Position numbers and translations under genes: made by a program. From Chitinophagaceae bacterium (GTDB lineage: Bacteria > Bacteroidota > Bacteroidia > Chitinophagales > UBA10324): DNA of 45,013 nt. Of this stretch, positions 26,117 through 35,874 are shown one piece after another. Every line of letters begins with the position of its first letter. The stretch's first letter is position 1. Where the stretch lies: positions 1-45,013 of the forward strand of contig CANJII010000027.1 of the NCBI GenBank assembly GCA_947474435.1, written 5' to 3'. The notes under the pieces were generated by a model. It was not told where the DNA came from, made no database searches, and saw only the letters and a list, made by a program, of their open reading frames with translations.

Positions 26117-26695
26117 ATGTTGAAGAAAATAGTTTCATCACTACCGCACACGCTTATACTTGGAGTTGATCCGGGTACAAATATTCTCGGATTCAGTTTG
26201 CTGGATGTACAGGGCGACAATTATAAATTAGTGGTGATGGATGTAATGAATCTGAAAAGCATAAGCGACCCTTATCGTAAACTGCAAATCATTTACACCC
26301 GACTGCAACAAACCATTCGCGAATACCAGCCTGATGAACTGGCCATTGAAGCTCCCTTTTTCGGGAAGAATGTGCAGAGTATGCTCAAGTTAGGAAGAGC
26401 TCAAGGTGTTGCAATCACTGTTGCCATCATGAACGAAATTCCGGTGTTTGAATACTCGCCCAAGAAAATAAAACAGAGCATAACAGGCAACGGAAACGCG
26501 AGCAAGGAACAGGTTGCTGCAATGATTGGAAGAATATTAGCCATAAAAGAACAACATGAGTTTTTTGATGCTACCGATGCAATGGCTGTTGCACTGTGTC
26601 ATCATTTTCAGAAAGGAAAACCGGTAAGTAAGGGGAAGAGTTATACCGGATGGAAAGATTTTATAACCGAGAATCCGGGAAGGGTGAAGAAATAG
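26117..26695 (+). CDS. ruvC: Holliday junction resolvase RuvC
   Basis: 192 residues from ATG 26117; an upstream in-frame start would add a 21-residue extension overlapping the divergent gene. The endonuclease cleaves Holliday junctions together with RuvAB. The acidic active site is visible: Asp in LGVDPGTNILG, Glu in LAIEAPFFGKNVQS, and the C-terminal pair in DATDAMAVALCH. KIKQSITGNGNASKEQVAAM is typical. The C-terminal tail after CHHF is slightly longer than in E. coli. It is divergent from the flippase gene. Confidence 0.95.
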   Translation: MLKKIVSSLPHTLILGVDPGTNILGFSLLDVQGDNYKLVVMDVMNLKSISDPYRKLQIIYTRLQQTIREYQPDELAIEAPFFGKNVQSMLKLGRAQGVAITVAIMNEIPVFEYSPKKIKQSITGNGNASKEQVAAMIGRILAIKEQHEFFDATDAMAVALCHHFQKGKPVSKGKSYTGWKDFITENPGRVKK

Positions 26696-26831
26696 ATTGC
26701 TTTATCAGCGAAATAGTTTCAAAAAAACATTTTGATGCACCTATATCCTTTTCAGCGAGGCAAAAAAGCGTTTTAAAATCTGAATAATTATATATACTTA
26801 CAGCATAACAAAACCCCTTAAACACTTAAAC

Positions 26832-27251
26832 ATGAAAAAACTTTTTTACCTCTTCATTGCAGTTACACTTTTTACTTCCTGCGGACCGAAAGCAAAAATT
26901 AATTCACGACGACTCATTCTTGCTAACGATGGACATGCCTATACTATAGAAGCTGCTACTGATTCAAATGGCACTTGGGTTTATTGGCCGGATTCAATTG
27001 ATGGTGGCTCTTTCACTTTTCATGATCCGGGTAAGGCTAAGGATCAATATGGTTCAGGAGACTATAACTTTTTTGGTTTCACAGGATCTTTTCAGTACAC
27101 ATGTCCTGAACACGGCAGGTTAGAGATAGTAAATTCTGATACCTCATCTGTATTTTTTAAAACAGGTACTTATGATTATGATCCTCCGGTTTTTGACTCT
27201 TCAATAATTGTTTATTTTACTGATCAAAGCATAAAGTTTCATCCTAAGTAA
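26832..27251 (+). CDS. Small hypothetical lipoprotein
   Basis: 139 residues with a clear lipobox (Cys17 in TLFTSCGPKAK). The mature part is rich in aromatic, Gly and Asp residues and looks beta-rich (GSFTFHDPG, YNFFGFTGSFQYTCPEHG). I do not recognise a family. A single CPEHG near residue 95 might bind metal, but there is no second motif. The gene is monocistronic, ending at a good hairpin terminator. Confidence 0.75.
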   Translation: MKKLFYLFIAVTLFTSCGPKAKINSRRLILANDGHAYTIEAATDSNGTWVYWPDSIDGGSFTFHDPGKAKDQYGSGDYNFFGFTGSFQYTCPEHGRLEIVNSDTSSVFFKTGTYDYDPPVFDSSIIVYFTDQSIKFHPK

Positions 27252-27272
27252 TTGATTTTTTTTCTTTATCAG

Positions 27273-27309
27273 AAGTTCCATTTCTTCATTGAAGTGGAAC
27301 TTTTTTTTA
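27273..27309 (+). terminator. Rho-independent terminator after the small lipoprotein gene
   Basis: AAGTTCCA (27273-27280) pairs with TGGAACTT (27295-27302), with an inner CTTC/GAAG pairing, followed by a run of T to 27309. It lies 21 bases after the stop and also separates the gene from the convergent T9SS gene. Confidence 0.85.
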
Positions 27310-27313
27310 GCCC

Positions 27314-28671
27314 TTACTCAATAAAAAATTTACCGCTGTAAGTTTTTTGCTTGCTGCGGATGTGATAGAAATAAATGCCGGCGGGCAGTGCCGATAAATC
27401 TGCTTCGGGGGTTTGGTTGGTCACAGTTACTGTTGTTACCAACTGACCTATCTGATTTAAGATATCAATCTGATTACCCATGAGTGAATTATCGGCAAGA
27501 TGGAATTGGAGTTTTTTATCGTCAACTGAAAATTGCAATTGTGCAGATTCAATATCATGAATTGAATTACCCGGGAAATAACAATCAATAGTGGAGGAGC
27601 CAATACATTCATAATTATTAGTTACCTGAACAGAATAATAACCCGCTTGTACCGGATAAAAATGCTCCTGATTTGCACCAGGAATAAGAACTCCATTTAA
27701 GTACCACTGATAGGAATTGTAATCTACTTCAGTATAGATGTAATAATAATCCGCATCAAAAATAAGAATTGGGATTGGATTTGAAGATTGAATGTGATTT
27801 GCACAGTTTACAATCTGAAAGCAATTTGAGTTTGAAACAAGTACTGAAAAATTTCCAAAGCCTGTGTATGTACAATAGTTATTGACCGCACCATTAATTG
27901 GTTGGCCGTTCAACATCCACTGCATATTATATCCAACCCAATTATATAAGTTCATAGTAACAGTATCATAAGGGTCACAAGAAATAACATCTCCATTTGG
28001 ATAGGTAAATAGTGGGGGCCAGTTACAAATCGTCCCCATATCTCCTGCAATAATTGCGGAATCGGGAATGGTATTAATTGCATAATCTTTAAGAACTAAA
28101 CTATCATTAAATACATCAAGCCGCAGCCATCCATAATAAGTACTTCCTCCTGTTTTAAGTTTTAAACCAACAAACTCATTCACCCCACCAAAATTCCCGT
28201 GATCTGCATAACCTATGTTAATTATTGTATTGGTATAACTATAAGAACTAGTACTAGTATATGTCGAAACAAATCGAGTATGGATATGAAGAAGTGGATG
28301 TACACCCCAATTATTTAAACTATCAATTGGTTGAGAATTTATTGGTGCAGGAAACCCTGAAATAGTATCAACAACTATTTCATTATTGCCAAGATTTATT
28401 AAATCATTTTCAACAGCTCCGGTGCAGTATTGACATGGAAAGGTAAAACCTGAGGTAGTAGAATAAGGTAAGGGATTGCCGGGGCCATTCTTCAATTTAA
28501 AATCCACCACCCCATCATTATTCAAATCCAGATAAAGTATGAATTATGAATTATTAAATCAGGATTCACATCAGTGTACATAATCTGAGCATCAACAGGA
28601 TGAGCGAGCAAAAATGCTTCTGACATTACTATGTATGCCGCCAGTTTTTTTTGAAATGAATCTTTTTTCAT
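27314..28671 (-). pseudogene. Frameshifted T9SS secreted protein, tandem paralogue of 28675-30660
   Basis: ATG at 28671 begins the same signal peptide as the neighbour (MKKDSFQKKLAAYIVMSEAF), but the frame stops after about 47 residues. At about 28531-28537 it lacks one base relative to the paralogue (18 bases against 19 in the aligned stretch), and the rest of the protein continues in another frame to 27314 as about 403 residues. The body has SYQWYLNG-type Ig-like segments and a type IX sorting tail (IDILNQIGQLVTTV ... GIYFYHIRSKQK). It lacks the three SprB-like repeats of the neighbour. The shift could be a real inactivation, a phase-variable site or a sequencing error. Confidence 0.8.
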
Positions 28672-28674
28672 CAG

Positions 28675-30660
28675 CTACTCAATTAAAAATTTACCGCTGT
28701 AAGTTTTTTGCTTGCTGCGGATGTGATAGAAATAAATGCCGGCGGGCAGTGCCGATAAATCTGCTTCGGGGGTTTGGTTGGTGACAGTTACTGTTGTTAC
28801 CAACTGACCTAACTGATTTAAGATTTCAATCTGATTACCTATGAGTGAATTATCGGTTAGGTGAAAGATGAGTTTTTTTTCCTCATTTAAAATACAAGAA
28901 ATGTTTTCAGTTTCAGTTATTTCAGCAGCATTAAAATACAAAATAATGGAATTCGAATACCCTATACAGTCATGTATATCAGGTACTAAAACCTTGTATC
29001 CACCGGTTACGGTAGGAATATAAAATTGGTTGGTTTCGCCCGATAATAGTGTAATAGTTCGATACCATTGGTAAGAAGGATGAATAGTTGTAACTACAAG
29101 TGAATCTCCTTGCTGAACAATTGTTGGAGGAATAAATGCTGAATGATTAATATGTATCCAGGCGGAAATATCAATACAGCCATTATCATCTGTAACAGTT
29201 ACTTGAAAATATCCGCCAGAAACATTTGCAATATCTTCATTTGTTGAACCATTGCTCCATAAAAACTGATAAGGAGGGATACCACCCACTGTTGTAATGT
29301 CAATAAATCCATTGTTTGAGCAAACTGTTTCAGTATGTAATTCAGTAATATTTGCTCCTAGACTATAAATCTGAATGGTATCGTATGTATGACATCCATT
29401 ATCATCAGTTACCACTACTTGATAAATACCGGATGTTAAACTATCCAGATCCTGTGTTTGCGCCTGATTACTCCAATTATAATTATACGGAGGATTTCCA
29501 CCTGTTACCGTTAAGTCAATAGTTCCTTCATTGTTGCAAACGGAAGCCGAATGTGTTTCTGAAGTTTGAGGGTGAGGTGTATCGCCGATATTAACTGTTA
29601 GCGTATCTGATACATTACAAATCGAAGTTGTAATAGTTAACTGGTAGATACCTGAAGGAATGTTATCAATATAGGAATCGGTTTGACCGGAACTCCATTG
29701 ATAATTGTAAGCTGGCGAATTCCCATGCATGGTAAGGTGAATAAATGCATTGGACTCACCGCAAGTAGCATCAATTGAACATACTTCAGCACTATATGAA
29801 ATTTTCTTTGCATTAATAGCATTCACCAATGCATTGCAATTGGAATCTGAAACAAGCACCTGGTAATTTCCGGGTTGAAGAATGGTGTAGCTATAGCCGG
29901 TTTCACCGGAAATCCAGTTTCCATCTTGTACCCATTGAAGATTTAAAGAGCCCGGATTCTGAAACTGAACATTCACCGAATCGTTGCAAAGCCAGTAAGC
30001 ACTTCCAGGTAAAGTTGAATAATTATTGGTGGAGCATGAACTCGTATTGCCAGCTTGGGCAGGCATACCCTGCGTATTTATAGCATAATCTTTTAAAACA
30101 ATTTCATTGCCACCATTCAGTTTTACTCTTGCCCAACCATAATAATAATTCCCACTTGAAAAAACTCTAAGACCAATAAATCTATCTGTGTTTCCAAAAT
30201 GTCCAACCCCTAATGAAAAGGAATTAAAAGAAGAACTGCATCCCCAAAAATCCTCATTCAAATCTGACCTTAAAATAAATCCGTTTCCATTATCCCAATT
30301 ACCATTAATGGTTTGTCCAATTCCAAAAGGAACTACTAATTGATAACCTGAACTTGATGTAGATTCGATTATCACTCCGTTTTGTCCAATAGCTGATATA
30401 GTTGCTATACTATGATTGCTTGATTCAAATTCACATTCATAAGGACAAGTAAACCCACCATTACCAAAATGATAATTTCCAAGACCAAAATCCACCACCC
30501 CATCATTATTCAAATCCAAATTAAAATAAGAATTCTGAATCACTAAATCAGGATTTACATCGGTGTACATAATCTGAGCATCAACAGGATGAGCGAGCAA
30601 AAATGCTTCTGACATCACTATGTATGCCGCCAACTTTTTTTGAAACGAATCTTTTTTCAT
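28675..30660 (-). CDS. T9SS secreted protein with three SprB-type repeats
   Basis: 661 residues: signal peptide ending near HPVDAQ, an N-terminal domain (LDLNNDGVVDFGLGNYHFGN and a FIGLRVFSSGNYYYGWARV segment), an Ig-like stretch, three SprB-type repeats of about 65 residues (each with GxPPYxYxWSN and SGIYQVxVTDDNGC), another Ig-like stretch, and a type IX sorting tail (ILNQLGQLVTTVTV ... GKFLIE). SprB-type repeats occur in adhesins and gliding-related surface proteins. A surface adhesion role is plausible, not shown. The damaged copy begins three bases after this stop, so the two form a tandem operon. Confidence 0.88.
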   Translation of the reverse strand: MKKDSFQKKLAAYIVMSEAFLLAHPVDAQIMYTDVNPDLVIQNSYFNLDLNNDGVVDFGLGNYHFGNGGFTCPYECEFESSNHSIATISAIGQNGVIIESTSSSGYQLVVPFGIGQTINGNWDNGNGFILRSDLNEDFWGCSSSFNSFSLGVGHFGNTDRFIGLRVFSSGNYYYGWARVKLNGGNEIVLKDYAINTQGMPAQAGNTSSCSTNNYSTLPGSAYWLCNDSVNVQFQNPGSLNLQWVQDGNWISGETGYSYTILQPGNYQVLVSDSNCNALVNAINAKKISYSAEVCSIDATCGESNAFIHLTMHGNSPAYNYQWSSGQTDSYIDNIPSGIYQLTITTSICNVSDTLTVNIGDTPHPQTSETHSASVCNNEGTIDLTVTGGNPPYNYNWSNQAQTQDLDSLTSGIYQVVVTDDNGCHTYDTIQIYSLGANITELHTETVCSNNGFIDITTVGGIPPYQFLWSNGSTNEDIANVSGGYFQVTVTDDNGCIDISAWIHINHSAFIPPTIVQQGDSLVVTTIHPSYQWYRTITLLSGETNQFYIPTVTGGYKVLVPDIHDCIGYSNSIILYFNAAEITETENISCILNEEKKLIFHLTDNSLIGNQIEILNQLGQLVTTVTVTNQTPEADLSALPAGIYFYHIRSKQKTYSGKFLIE

Positions 30661-30773
30661 GCGATCTTGCTTATCGCATTTAAAAGTAAATCGCTTTGAG
30701 CAGAGTATGGCAGAAATTTTTGTAACGGAGAAATGATAAATAAATTCAATTCAAACAATTTCTTTAAATCATA

Positions 30774-32072
30774 TCATTCTGACCGCTGCAGCAATCCGGC
30801 ATTTAAACTTTTGGATGCTTTGGCGCCGAGCTCTTTTATTTTCTCCGAAGTTTTAATCAGGTTGCCGTTTCCATCGGTTAGTTTTTTCATGGCATCTATA
30901 TAACCTGCTTTACTCTGGTCTATTTTTTTTCCGATGTCAATCATGTCTTCAGTGAATCCAACAAACTTATCGTAAAGCGAACCACTCAATCGTGCAATCT
31001 CTAATGAATTGTTGTTTTGTTTTTCCTGCTTCCAGATGCTTGCGATTGTTCTGAGCACAGCCCATAAAGTAGAGGTGCTTACAATCACAATGTTCCGTTC
31101 AAATGCTTCGTTCCACAAATTTTGTTCGTTCGAAACTGCTAAGTTGAACGCAGGTTCAATGGGCACAAAGAGGATTACATAATCCAAACCATCCAACTCA
31201 TACAACTGCTGGTATTTTTTTTCACTCAATCCCTTCATGTGATTTTTTAATGATTGAATGTGCTGGGCTAAATACATTTTGCGGTCATCATCATTATCAG
31301 CAGCGCAATACAAATCATACGCGATGAGCGAAACTTTTGAATCAATGATTACACTTTTCTCTTCCGGTAATTTCACAACCACATCGGGCTGAAATCTTTT
31401 TCCTTCATCGTTGGTAAAACTTTCCTGTGTAAAATATTCGCGGCCTTTTACCAATCCTGATTTTTCCAATATGCTTTCCAGAATCATTTCGCCCCAGTTG
31501 CCTTGCAATTTTGTTTGGCCTTTCAATGCATTGGTCAGGTTGCTTGCTTCCTTATTTAATTTCTGACTGAGTTCAAATAAATTTTTTATTTCTCCTTTCA
31601 AAGTATTCCGTTCGGCTGATTCAGCTTTATATGCATTGTCAACTTTCTTTTCAAATTCCTGAATCCGTTCTTTCAGCGGATTTAAAATGATATCGAGATT
31701 TGTTTTATTCTGCTCTGTAAATTTTTGTGACTTCTCTTCCAGAATTTTATTAGCGAGATTTTCAAATTCTGTTTTCAGTTTCTGATTCAATTCTTCCAAC
31801 TGAATTTTCTGTTCGCTCAATCGCTGATTCAGATTTGCATTTTCATTTTGTGTGGCAGAGTATTGATTGTTCAATCGCAATACTTCGTCAGTACTTTGAT
31901 TCAATTGTGATTTTAATTGTTCCAATTGTGAGCGAACTTCATTGGTTTGCTGCTCAGCCAATGCTTTTGATGTTGTGAGTTCATTTATATTTTTTGAAGA
32001 AACAGATTTCGAATAAAACCATCCGATTGCTATACCGGCAACAACACCAACGAGTAAAAAAATAATTTCCAT
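30774..32072 (-). CDS. rmuC: DNA recombination protein RmuC
   Basis: 432 residues: N-terminal membrane helix (MEIIFLLVGVVAGIAIGWFY), a long coiled coil (about 30-165), then the RmuC nuclease-like domain (about 170-390) with LKGQTKLQGNWGEMILESIL, QPDVVVKLPEEKSVIIDSKV, the LDYVILFVPIEPAF strand, and IVIVSTSTLWAVLRTI. RmuC limits DNA inversions and rearrangements at inverted repeats; the PD-(D/E)xK-like motif is Asp-Val-Val-x...Ile-Asp-Ser-Lys. The length is typical. It is monocistronic as far as can be seen. Confidence 0.93.
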   Translation of the reverse strand: MEIIFLLVGVVAGIAIGWFYSKSVSSKNINELTTSKALAEQQTNEVRSQLEQLKSQLNQSTDEVLRLNNQYSATQNENANLNQRLSEQKIQLEELNQKLKTEFENLANKILEEKSQKFTEQNKTNLDIILNPLKERIQEFEKKVDNAYKAESAERNTLKGEIKNLFELSQKLNKEASNLTNALKGQTKLQGNWGEMILESILEKSGLVKGREYFTQESFTNDEGKRFQPDVVVKLPEEKSVIIDSKVSLIAYDLYCAADNDDDRKMYLAQHIQSLKNHMKGLSEKKYQQLYELDGLDYVILFVPIEPAFNLAVSNEQNLWNEAFERNIVIVSTSTLWAVLRTIASIWKQEKQNNNSLEIARLSGSLYDKFVGFTEDMIDIGKKIDQSKAGYIDAMKKLTDGNGNLIKTSEKIKELGAKASKSLNAGLLQRSE

Positions 32073-32167
32073 GAAATGCGAATTAAAGTTTAAAGATAAT
32101 TAAAACCACTGAGGCAAATAGAACATGAAGAACCACAGATGTAATTTAGTTAAAAAAGAAAAGAAAA

Positions 32168-32203
32168 CTCCGTGTACCTCCGTGTTCTCTGTGTCTCCGT
32201 GTT
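32168..32203. repeat. Short CTCCGTGT-type direct repeats
   Basis: CTCCGTGT occurs at the start of two consecutive 10-base units, followed by TCTGTGT and TCCGTGT variants. It sits in the 136-base gap between rmuC and aroE. This sort of low-complexity CTCCGTGTT text is a common dispersed intergenic repeat in Bacteroidota and other bacteria. Confidence 0.5.
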
Positions 32204-32208
32204 AAATT

Positions 32209-32955
32209 TTATTTATTCCATATCTCCCAACTCTTATCAGCCTGCAATTCCAGCATGCTCAAACCATTAGAAACTGTGGCGCCTCTTTCCTTTCCGTTTT
32301 TCATAAATAGAGTTTCAGAAGGATTGTAAACCAAATCGAATAACAAATGTTTTTCAGTAATTGCGGAATACGGAATCGGAGGAAATGATTTTTCATTCGG
32401 AAACATTCCGAGCGGAGTGCAGTTAATGATTAAAGAATTTTCTGAAATTATTTTTTCAGTAACTTCATTCCATAACAAATCTCCTTTCGATTTATCGCGC
32501 ACTACTGATTTGAAATTGATTCCTGATTTTTTAAAAACATATTTCACTGCTCTTGCCGCACCACCTAAGCCAAGTACCAATGCATTTTCGTGTTTCGATT
32601 TCATCATTTCATTCAAGGCAACCTGAAATCCATAAGCATCTGTATTAAAACCAATTAATTTATTCTTTTCCGAATCCTGTGGATCGCTCTCCACTTTCAC
32701 ACAATTCACAGCACCGATTTCTTTTGCTTCATCACTCAACGAATCAAGTAACGAAACAATTTTTTCTTTGTATGGAATAGTGACATTGAAACCACCCAGA
32801 TTTTTTTCTTTCACCAATAAACGAATCTGATTCAAGTCTTCAATGGGAAAAGCAACATAAGTTGCTTCAATATTTTCCTTCAAAAATTTCTGCTTAAAAT
32901 ATTCAGGGCTGAATGAATGACTGAGCGGAAAACCGATGACCCCGTAATTCCTCAT
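32209..32955 (-). CDS. aroE: Shikimate dehydrogenase AroE
   Basis: Reduces 3-dehydroshikimate with NADPH in aromatic amino acid synthesis. The 248 residues include the substrate site YGVIGFPLSHSFSPEYF, the catalytic lysine in GFNVTIPYKEKI, the aspartate in FNTDAYGF, the nucleotide loop VLGLGGAARAVKYV, and NCTPLGMFPNE. It is slightly shorter than E. coli AroE, as usual for the Bacteroidota type. It is the last gene of a three-gene minus-strand operon, 11 bases after comA. Confidence 0.95.
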   Translation of the reverse strand: MRNYGVIGFPLSHSFSPEYFKQKFLKENIEATYVAFPIEDLNQIRLLVKEKNLGGFNVTIPYKEKIVSLLDSLSDEAKEIGAVNCVKVESDPQDSEKNKLIGFNTDAYGFQVALNEMMKSKHENALVLGLGGAARAVKYVFKKSGINFKSVVRDKSKGDLLWNEVTEKIISENSLIINCTPLGMFPNEKSFPPIPYSAITEKHLLFDLVYNPSETLFMKNGKERGATVSNGLSMLELQADKSWEIWNK

Positions 32956-32966
32956 TGATAAATTAA

Positions 32967-33734
32967 CTATGCAGGCGGATTCAGAAAATGCAACAGAGTA
33001 TCTCCTCTTAATCCGAGTCGTAAAGTTTCCAATGGCAAAATTTCAGCTGGAGAAATATTTCCAAGATTCACATTGGCTCCGGCCAGTTTTATAAACCAAA
33101 CCTGTTGTGCTTTTGCCGGTGCTTCCCATAAAATATTTTCGCCGGGTATCTGCCATAAAATTTCTTCTACCAATCCGCTGCGCACTTCACCGGTACCGCG
33201 ATAGATGCCGACATTTCCTCCTTCACGCGCCTCAGCAATAACTTTCCAGGCACCTGCTTCCAATTCAGTTTTCATCAACTCAATCCACTTGTAAGGAGGA
33301 ATAATTTTCAATTCATCTTTAGAACCAACTTCCGATAAAACAGTTTTTGATTTTGAAAGTTTATTAATGTACTTGCATTTTTCTTCGTGGGGCAAATCAA
33401 TGCTTCCGTCAGAAACTTCTACATAATCAATTTTGAATTTATCCATCAGTCGCAAGTAATCTTCAAACTGATTCCGGATGATGAAGCATTCCATTAAAGT
33501 TCCACCGAAGTACACCGGAATTCCTGCGCTGCGATACACCGCTAATTTATTTTCGAGATGCGGAGTTACATACGCGGTACCGAATCCTAATTTAATAATA
33601 TCAATGTATTGATCAGCAACAGAAACAAGGTCTTCGGCTTCGCGCACGCTCAATCCTTTGTCCATTACCATTGCCAATCCGGTTTTGCGTGGCTTGCCTG
33701 TGCGTTCCGGTAAATTTTTTAATTCAAAGTTCAT
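32967..33734 (-). CDS. comA: Phosphosulfolactate synthase ComA-like protein
   Basis: 255 residues from ATG 33734. A TTG at 33764 would overlap the upstream gene, so the ATG 13 bases after that stop is preferred. The whole length matches the ComA barrel: PERTGKPRKTGLAMVMDKG, IIKLGFGTAYVTP, PVYFGGTLMECFIIRNQ, DYVEVSDGSIDLP, and KVIAEAREGGNVGIYRGTGE. ComA adds sulfite to phosphoenolpyruvate to give phosphosulfolactate, the first step of coenzyme M synthesis in methanogens. Bacteroidota carry homologues without making coenzyme M; supply of sulfonates for lipids or other products is a possible role. The product here is unproven. Confidence 0.88.
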   Translation of the reverse strand: MNFELKNLPERTGKPRKTGLAMVMDKGLSVREAEDLVSVADQYIDIIKLGFGTAYVTPHLENKLAVYRSAGIPVYFGGTLMECFIIRNQFEDYLRLMDKFKIDYVEVSDGSIDLPHEEKCKYINKLSKSKTVLSEVGSKDELKIIPPYKWIELMKTELEAGAWKVIAEAREGGNVGIYRGTGEVRSGLVEEILWQIPGENILWEAPAKAQQVWFIKLAGANVNLGNISPAEILPLETLRLGLRGDTLLHFLNPPA

Positions 33735-33747
33735 ATTAAAAATTTTC

Positions 33748-35163
33748 TCAGGTGTAAATATCAATAATACTCAGCACCTCGTTATCAATTTTCATTTCGG
33801 GCATCAGCCGAAAAAATAATTTGCTTTTGTTTTTATCAGCGAACAAAGTCTGACTCAGTAATTCAATTGCCTGTTGTCTCCATCCTGCTTTGAATGATGC
33901 AACTGCTTTCAACAAAGTAAGATTAATGGAAACACCTTTATCCTGTTCAACAATAGAAATAATTTCAATGGCCTGGTCAATACAATTTAATTGAATCAGA
34001 AATTCAACCATCTGCTCGTATGCTTTGAAGCCTTTCACTTTTGGCGAGAGTGCAATCAATCTATCACTCACTTCAAGCATTTGATTTACATCTTTCAAAG
34101 CCAATGCAGTTTTTGCAGCAGCTAATAAAAATGTTAATCGTTGCGGGTCCATGCGCATTGCTTTTTTGAAAAAAGAAAGTGCGCTGTGATATTGTTTTTC
34201 TTTTTGAAAAGTTATTCCGATTCTATAAATCGCAATATCCAATTCCGGTTCAATGTTAACGGCTTTGCGATAATACAAACGCGCCTTGCCGTACTCTTTT
34301 AATTTTTCGTAACACTCGCCAATGCAGTAATACAAATCTTCAAACGGACGCGAGTAGTGAATGGCTTTGTGATAAAACTCAATGGCCTTGTGATAACTGC
34401 CCATGCGATAAAGTGTTTCGGCACAATCGCGATACGCCAGGTCATAAGTTTCATTGATGGCAATAACAAATTCAAATGACTCCACTGCTTTTTCATACAG
34501 CCCCAAACCGAAATAAGCCAAACCTAAATTTTGCCATGCGAGATAGGAGTATGGAGAATCATCAATGAGCTTCTGATGAAAATCTATGCTGTCGTCAAAT
34601 CTTTTAGAAAGGTCAACACTGTACCACATGCGATTGAGCGCTTCTTCGTTTGCAGGGTCAAGTGTGAGTGCGGTTTTCAAACAATCAAAAACTTTGTTGA
34701 ACTCATGCAGGTCTTCATATACATCAGCCAACTCCAACCACAACTCCGATACTTCATCCTTCTCCGCAACTTCCATTGCTTTATGAATCACTTCAATGCA
34801 CTCCTGATGTTTTCCTTTTTGCAATAAAATATCAGATCGCAATAAATACACACTCACTTCGCCGGGGTCAAGGCCTTCGGCTTTGTCTAATAATTTTATT
34901 GCTTCATTGTACTTACGATGTTGCATAAGCAACGAGGCTTTCTTCACAATCAGTGCGGAAGAAAAAGGATAAATGCCAATGGCGAAATCAACTGCTTCCA
35001 TTGCTTTCGCAATTTTTCCCTGCAGTTCGTAATACTCAATCAGTTCTTCAAAAGTATTGAGGTCGAAGAAGAGTGATTTATTTTTCTTGAGTTGCTCTTC
35101 ATATTGTTTAACTGCCGAAAGAATATCTTCGGGGTTTTGGTTGTAATCATCTCGTTCGTTCAT
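33748..35163 (-). CDS. TPR-repeat protein
   Basis: 471 residues from ATG 35163 (MNERDDYNQNPEDILSAVKQ); a start further upstream would lie before the probable transcription start. Nearly the whole protein is a superhelix of about 12 TPR units of 34 residues (for example ALNRMWYSVDLSKRFDDSID, SYLAWQNLGLAYFGLGLYEK, DLYYCIGECYEKLKEYGKAR). There is no signal peptide, so it is probably cytoplasmic. TPR proteins act as scaffolds; the partner is unknown. It leads the operon TPR-comA-aroE. Confidence 0.88.
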   Translation of the reverse strand: MNERDDYNQNPEDILSAVKQYEEQLKKNKSLFFDLNTFEELIEYYELQGKIAKAMEAVDFAIGIYPFSSALIVKKASLLMQHRKYNEAIKLLDKAEGLDPGEVSVYLLRSDILLQKGKHQECIEVIHKAMEVAEKDEVSELWLELADVYEDLHEFNKVFDCLKTALTLDPANEEALNRMWYSVDLSKRFDDSIDFHQKLIDDSPYSYLAWQNLGLAYFGLGLYEKAVESFEFVIAINETYDLAYRDCAETLYRMGSYHKAIEFYHKAIHYSRPFEDLYYCIGECYEKLKEYGKARLYYRKAVNIEPELDIAIYRIGITFQKEKQYHSALSFFKKAMRMDPQRLTFLLAAAKTALALKDVNQMLEVSDRLIALSPKVKGFKAYEQMVEFLIQLNCIDQAIEIISIVEQDKGVSINLTLLKAVASFKAGWRQQAIELLSQTLFADKNKSKLFFRLMPEMKIDNEVLSIIDIYT

Positions 35164-35185
35164 ACGCTCGTGTTCAAGTACAATC

Positions 35186-35193
35186 CAAATGTA
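35186..35193 (-). promoter_or_regulatory. -7 promoter box of the TPR-comA-aroE operon
   Basis: On the minus strand TACATTTG matches the pattern TAnnTTTG 22 bases before the chosen start codon. No clear TTTG is seen at -33. Its position inside the longer reading frame argues for the ATG at 35163. Confidence 0.45.
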
Positions 35194-35280
35194 GCATTCC
35201 ATTTAAAAAATGATACTGATTTATAAATTTTATTTTCAAACACAAAGTGTTATATATCCGCCATCATTTGAAATTTTAAA

Positions 35281-35841
35281 ATGCATTTAATTGTAAAAAC
35301 AGCACTCTTCTTATCGGCGGTATTGATGTGTATTTCAATTTCTGCTAAATCACAAATCATTCAGTTAGAATTCCCTTTGCCAATTGATACCACAAATTTC
35401 AAGGAAAATAAATTAAAGAGAATTAATCTTCGATATTCAAATTATTATTTAACGGATGATAACAGCTTTTCAAAAACAAAGAATGAAATGCAGGTAAAAT
35501 ATTTTGTGAGTGCAACAAAAATTCTGAAACTGATTGGAATAACGGAATTGATGAAGTCTGGTGAAATTGATTTTTCAATTCCTGAATGTGAAAGAATAAA
35601 ATGCGATTCATCTTATTCAATTGTACCTGCAACTGATTCAGTTAAAAAAGCTTCAACCAAAATTTATTACACCGGAAAAAGAATTTTTAGAGTTGATTTA
35701 TTGAACGCCAAGAATCAACTAACCGGAATGTATCTCTACACTTATAATGATTACAAAACACTGAAGAAAATTTTCTTTTATGAATTGGATAGCCACAACG
35801 ATTTATTTCTGGCTGAGAAAATTATTTTGAGTTACCGTTGA
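35281..35841 (+). CDS. Hypothetical exported protein
   Basis: 186 residues with a signal peptide (MHLIVKTALFLSAVLMCISISAKS). I recognise no domain. The mature part is charged, beta-rich and has two cysteines close together (IPECERIKCDSS, about residues 101-106) that could form a disulfide. Text such as RINLRYSNYYLTDDNSF and TGMYLYTYNDYKTLKKIFFY suggests antiparallel strands. It lies just before the M1 peptidase gene with 56 bases between them, which hold a separate promoter-like box, so the two may be independent. Confidence 0.7.
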   Translation: MHLIVKTALFLSAVLMCISISAKSQIIQLEFPLPIDTTNFKENKLKRINLRYSNYYLTDDNSFSKTKNEMQVKYFVSATKILKLIGITELMKSGEIDFSIPECERIKCDSSYSIVPATDSVKKASTKIYYTGKRIFRVDLLNAKNQLTGMYLYTYNDYKTLKKIFFYELDSHNDLFLAEKIILSYR

Positions 35842-35874
35842 GAATTCATTCCGGCTAAGACAGAAGTGTTCAAT

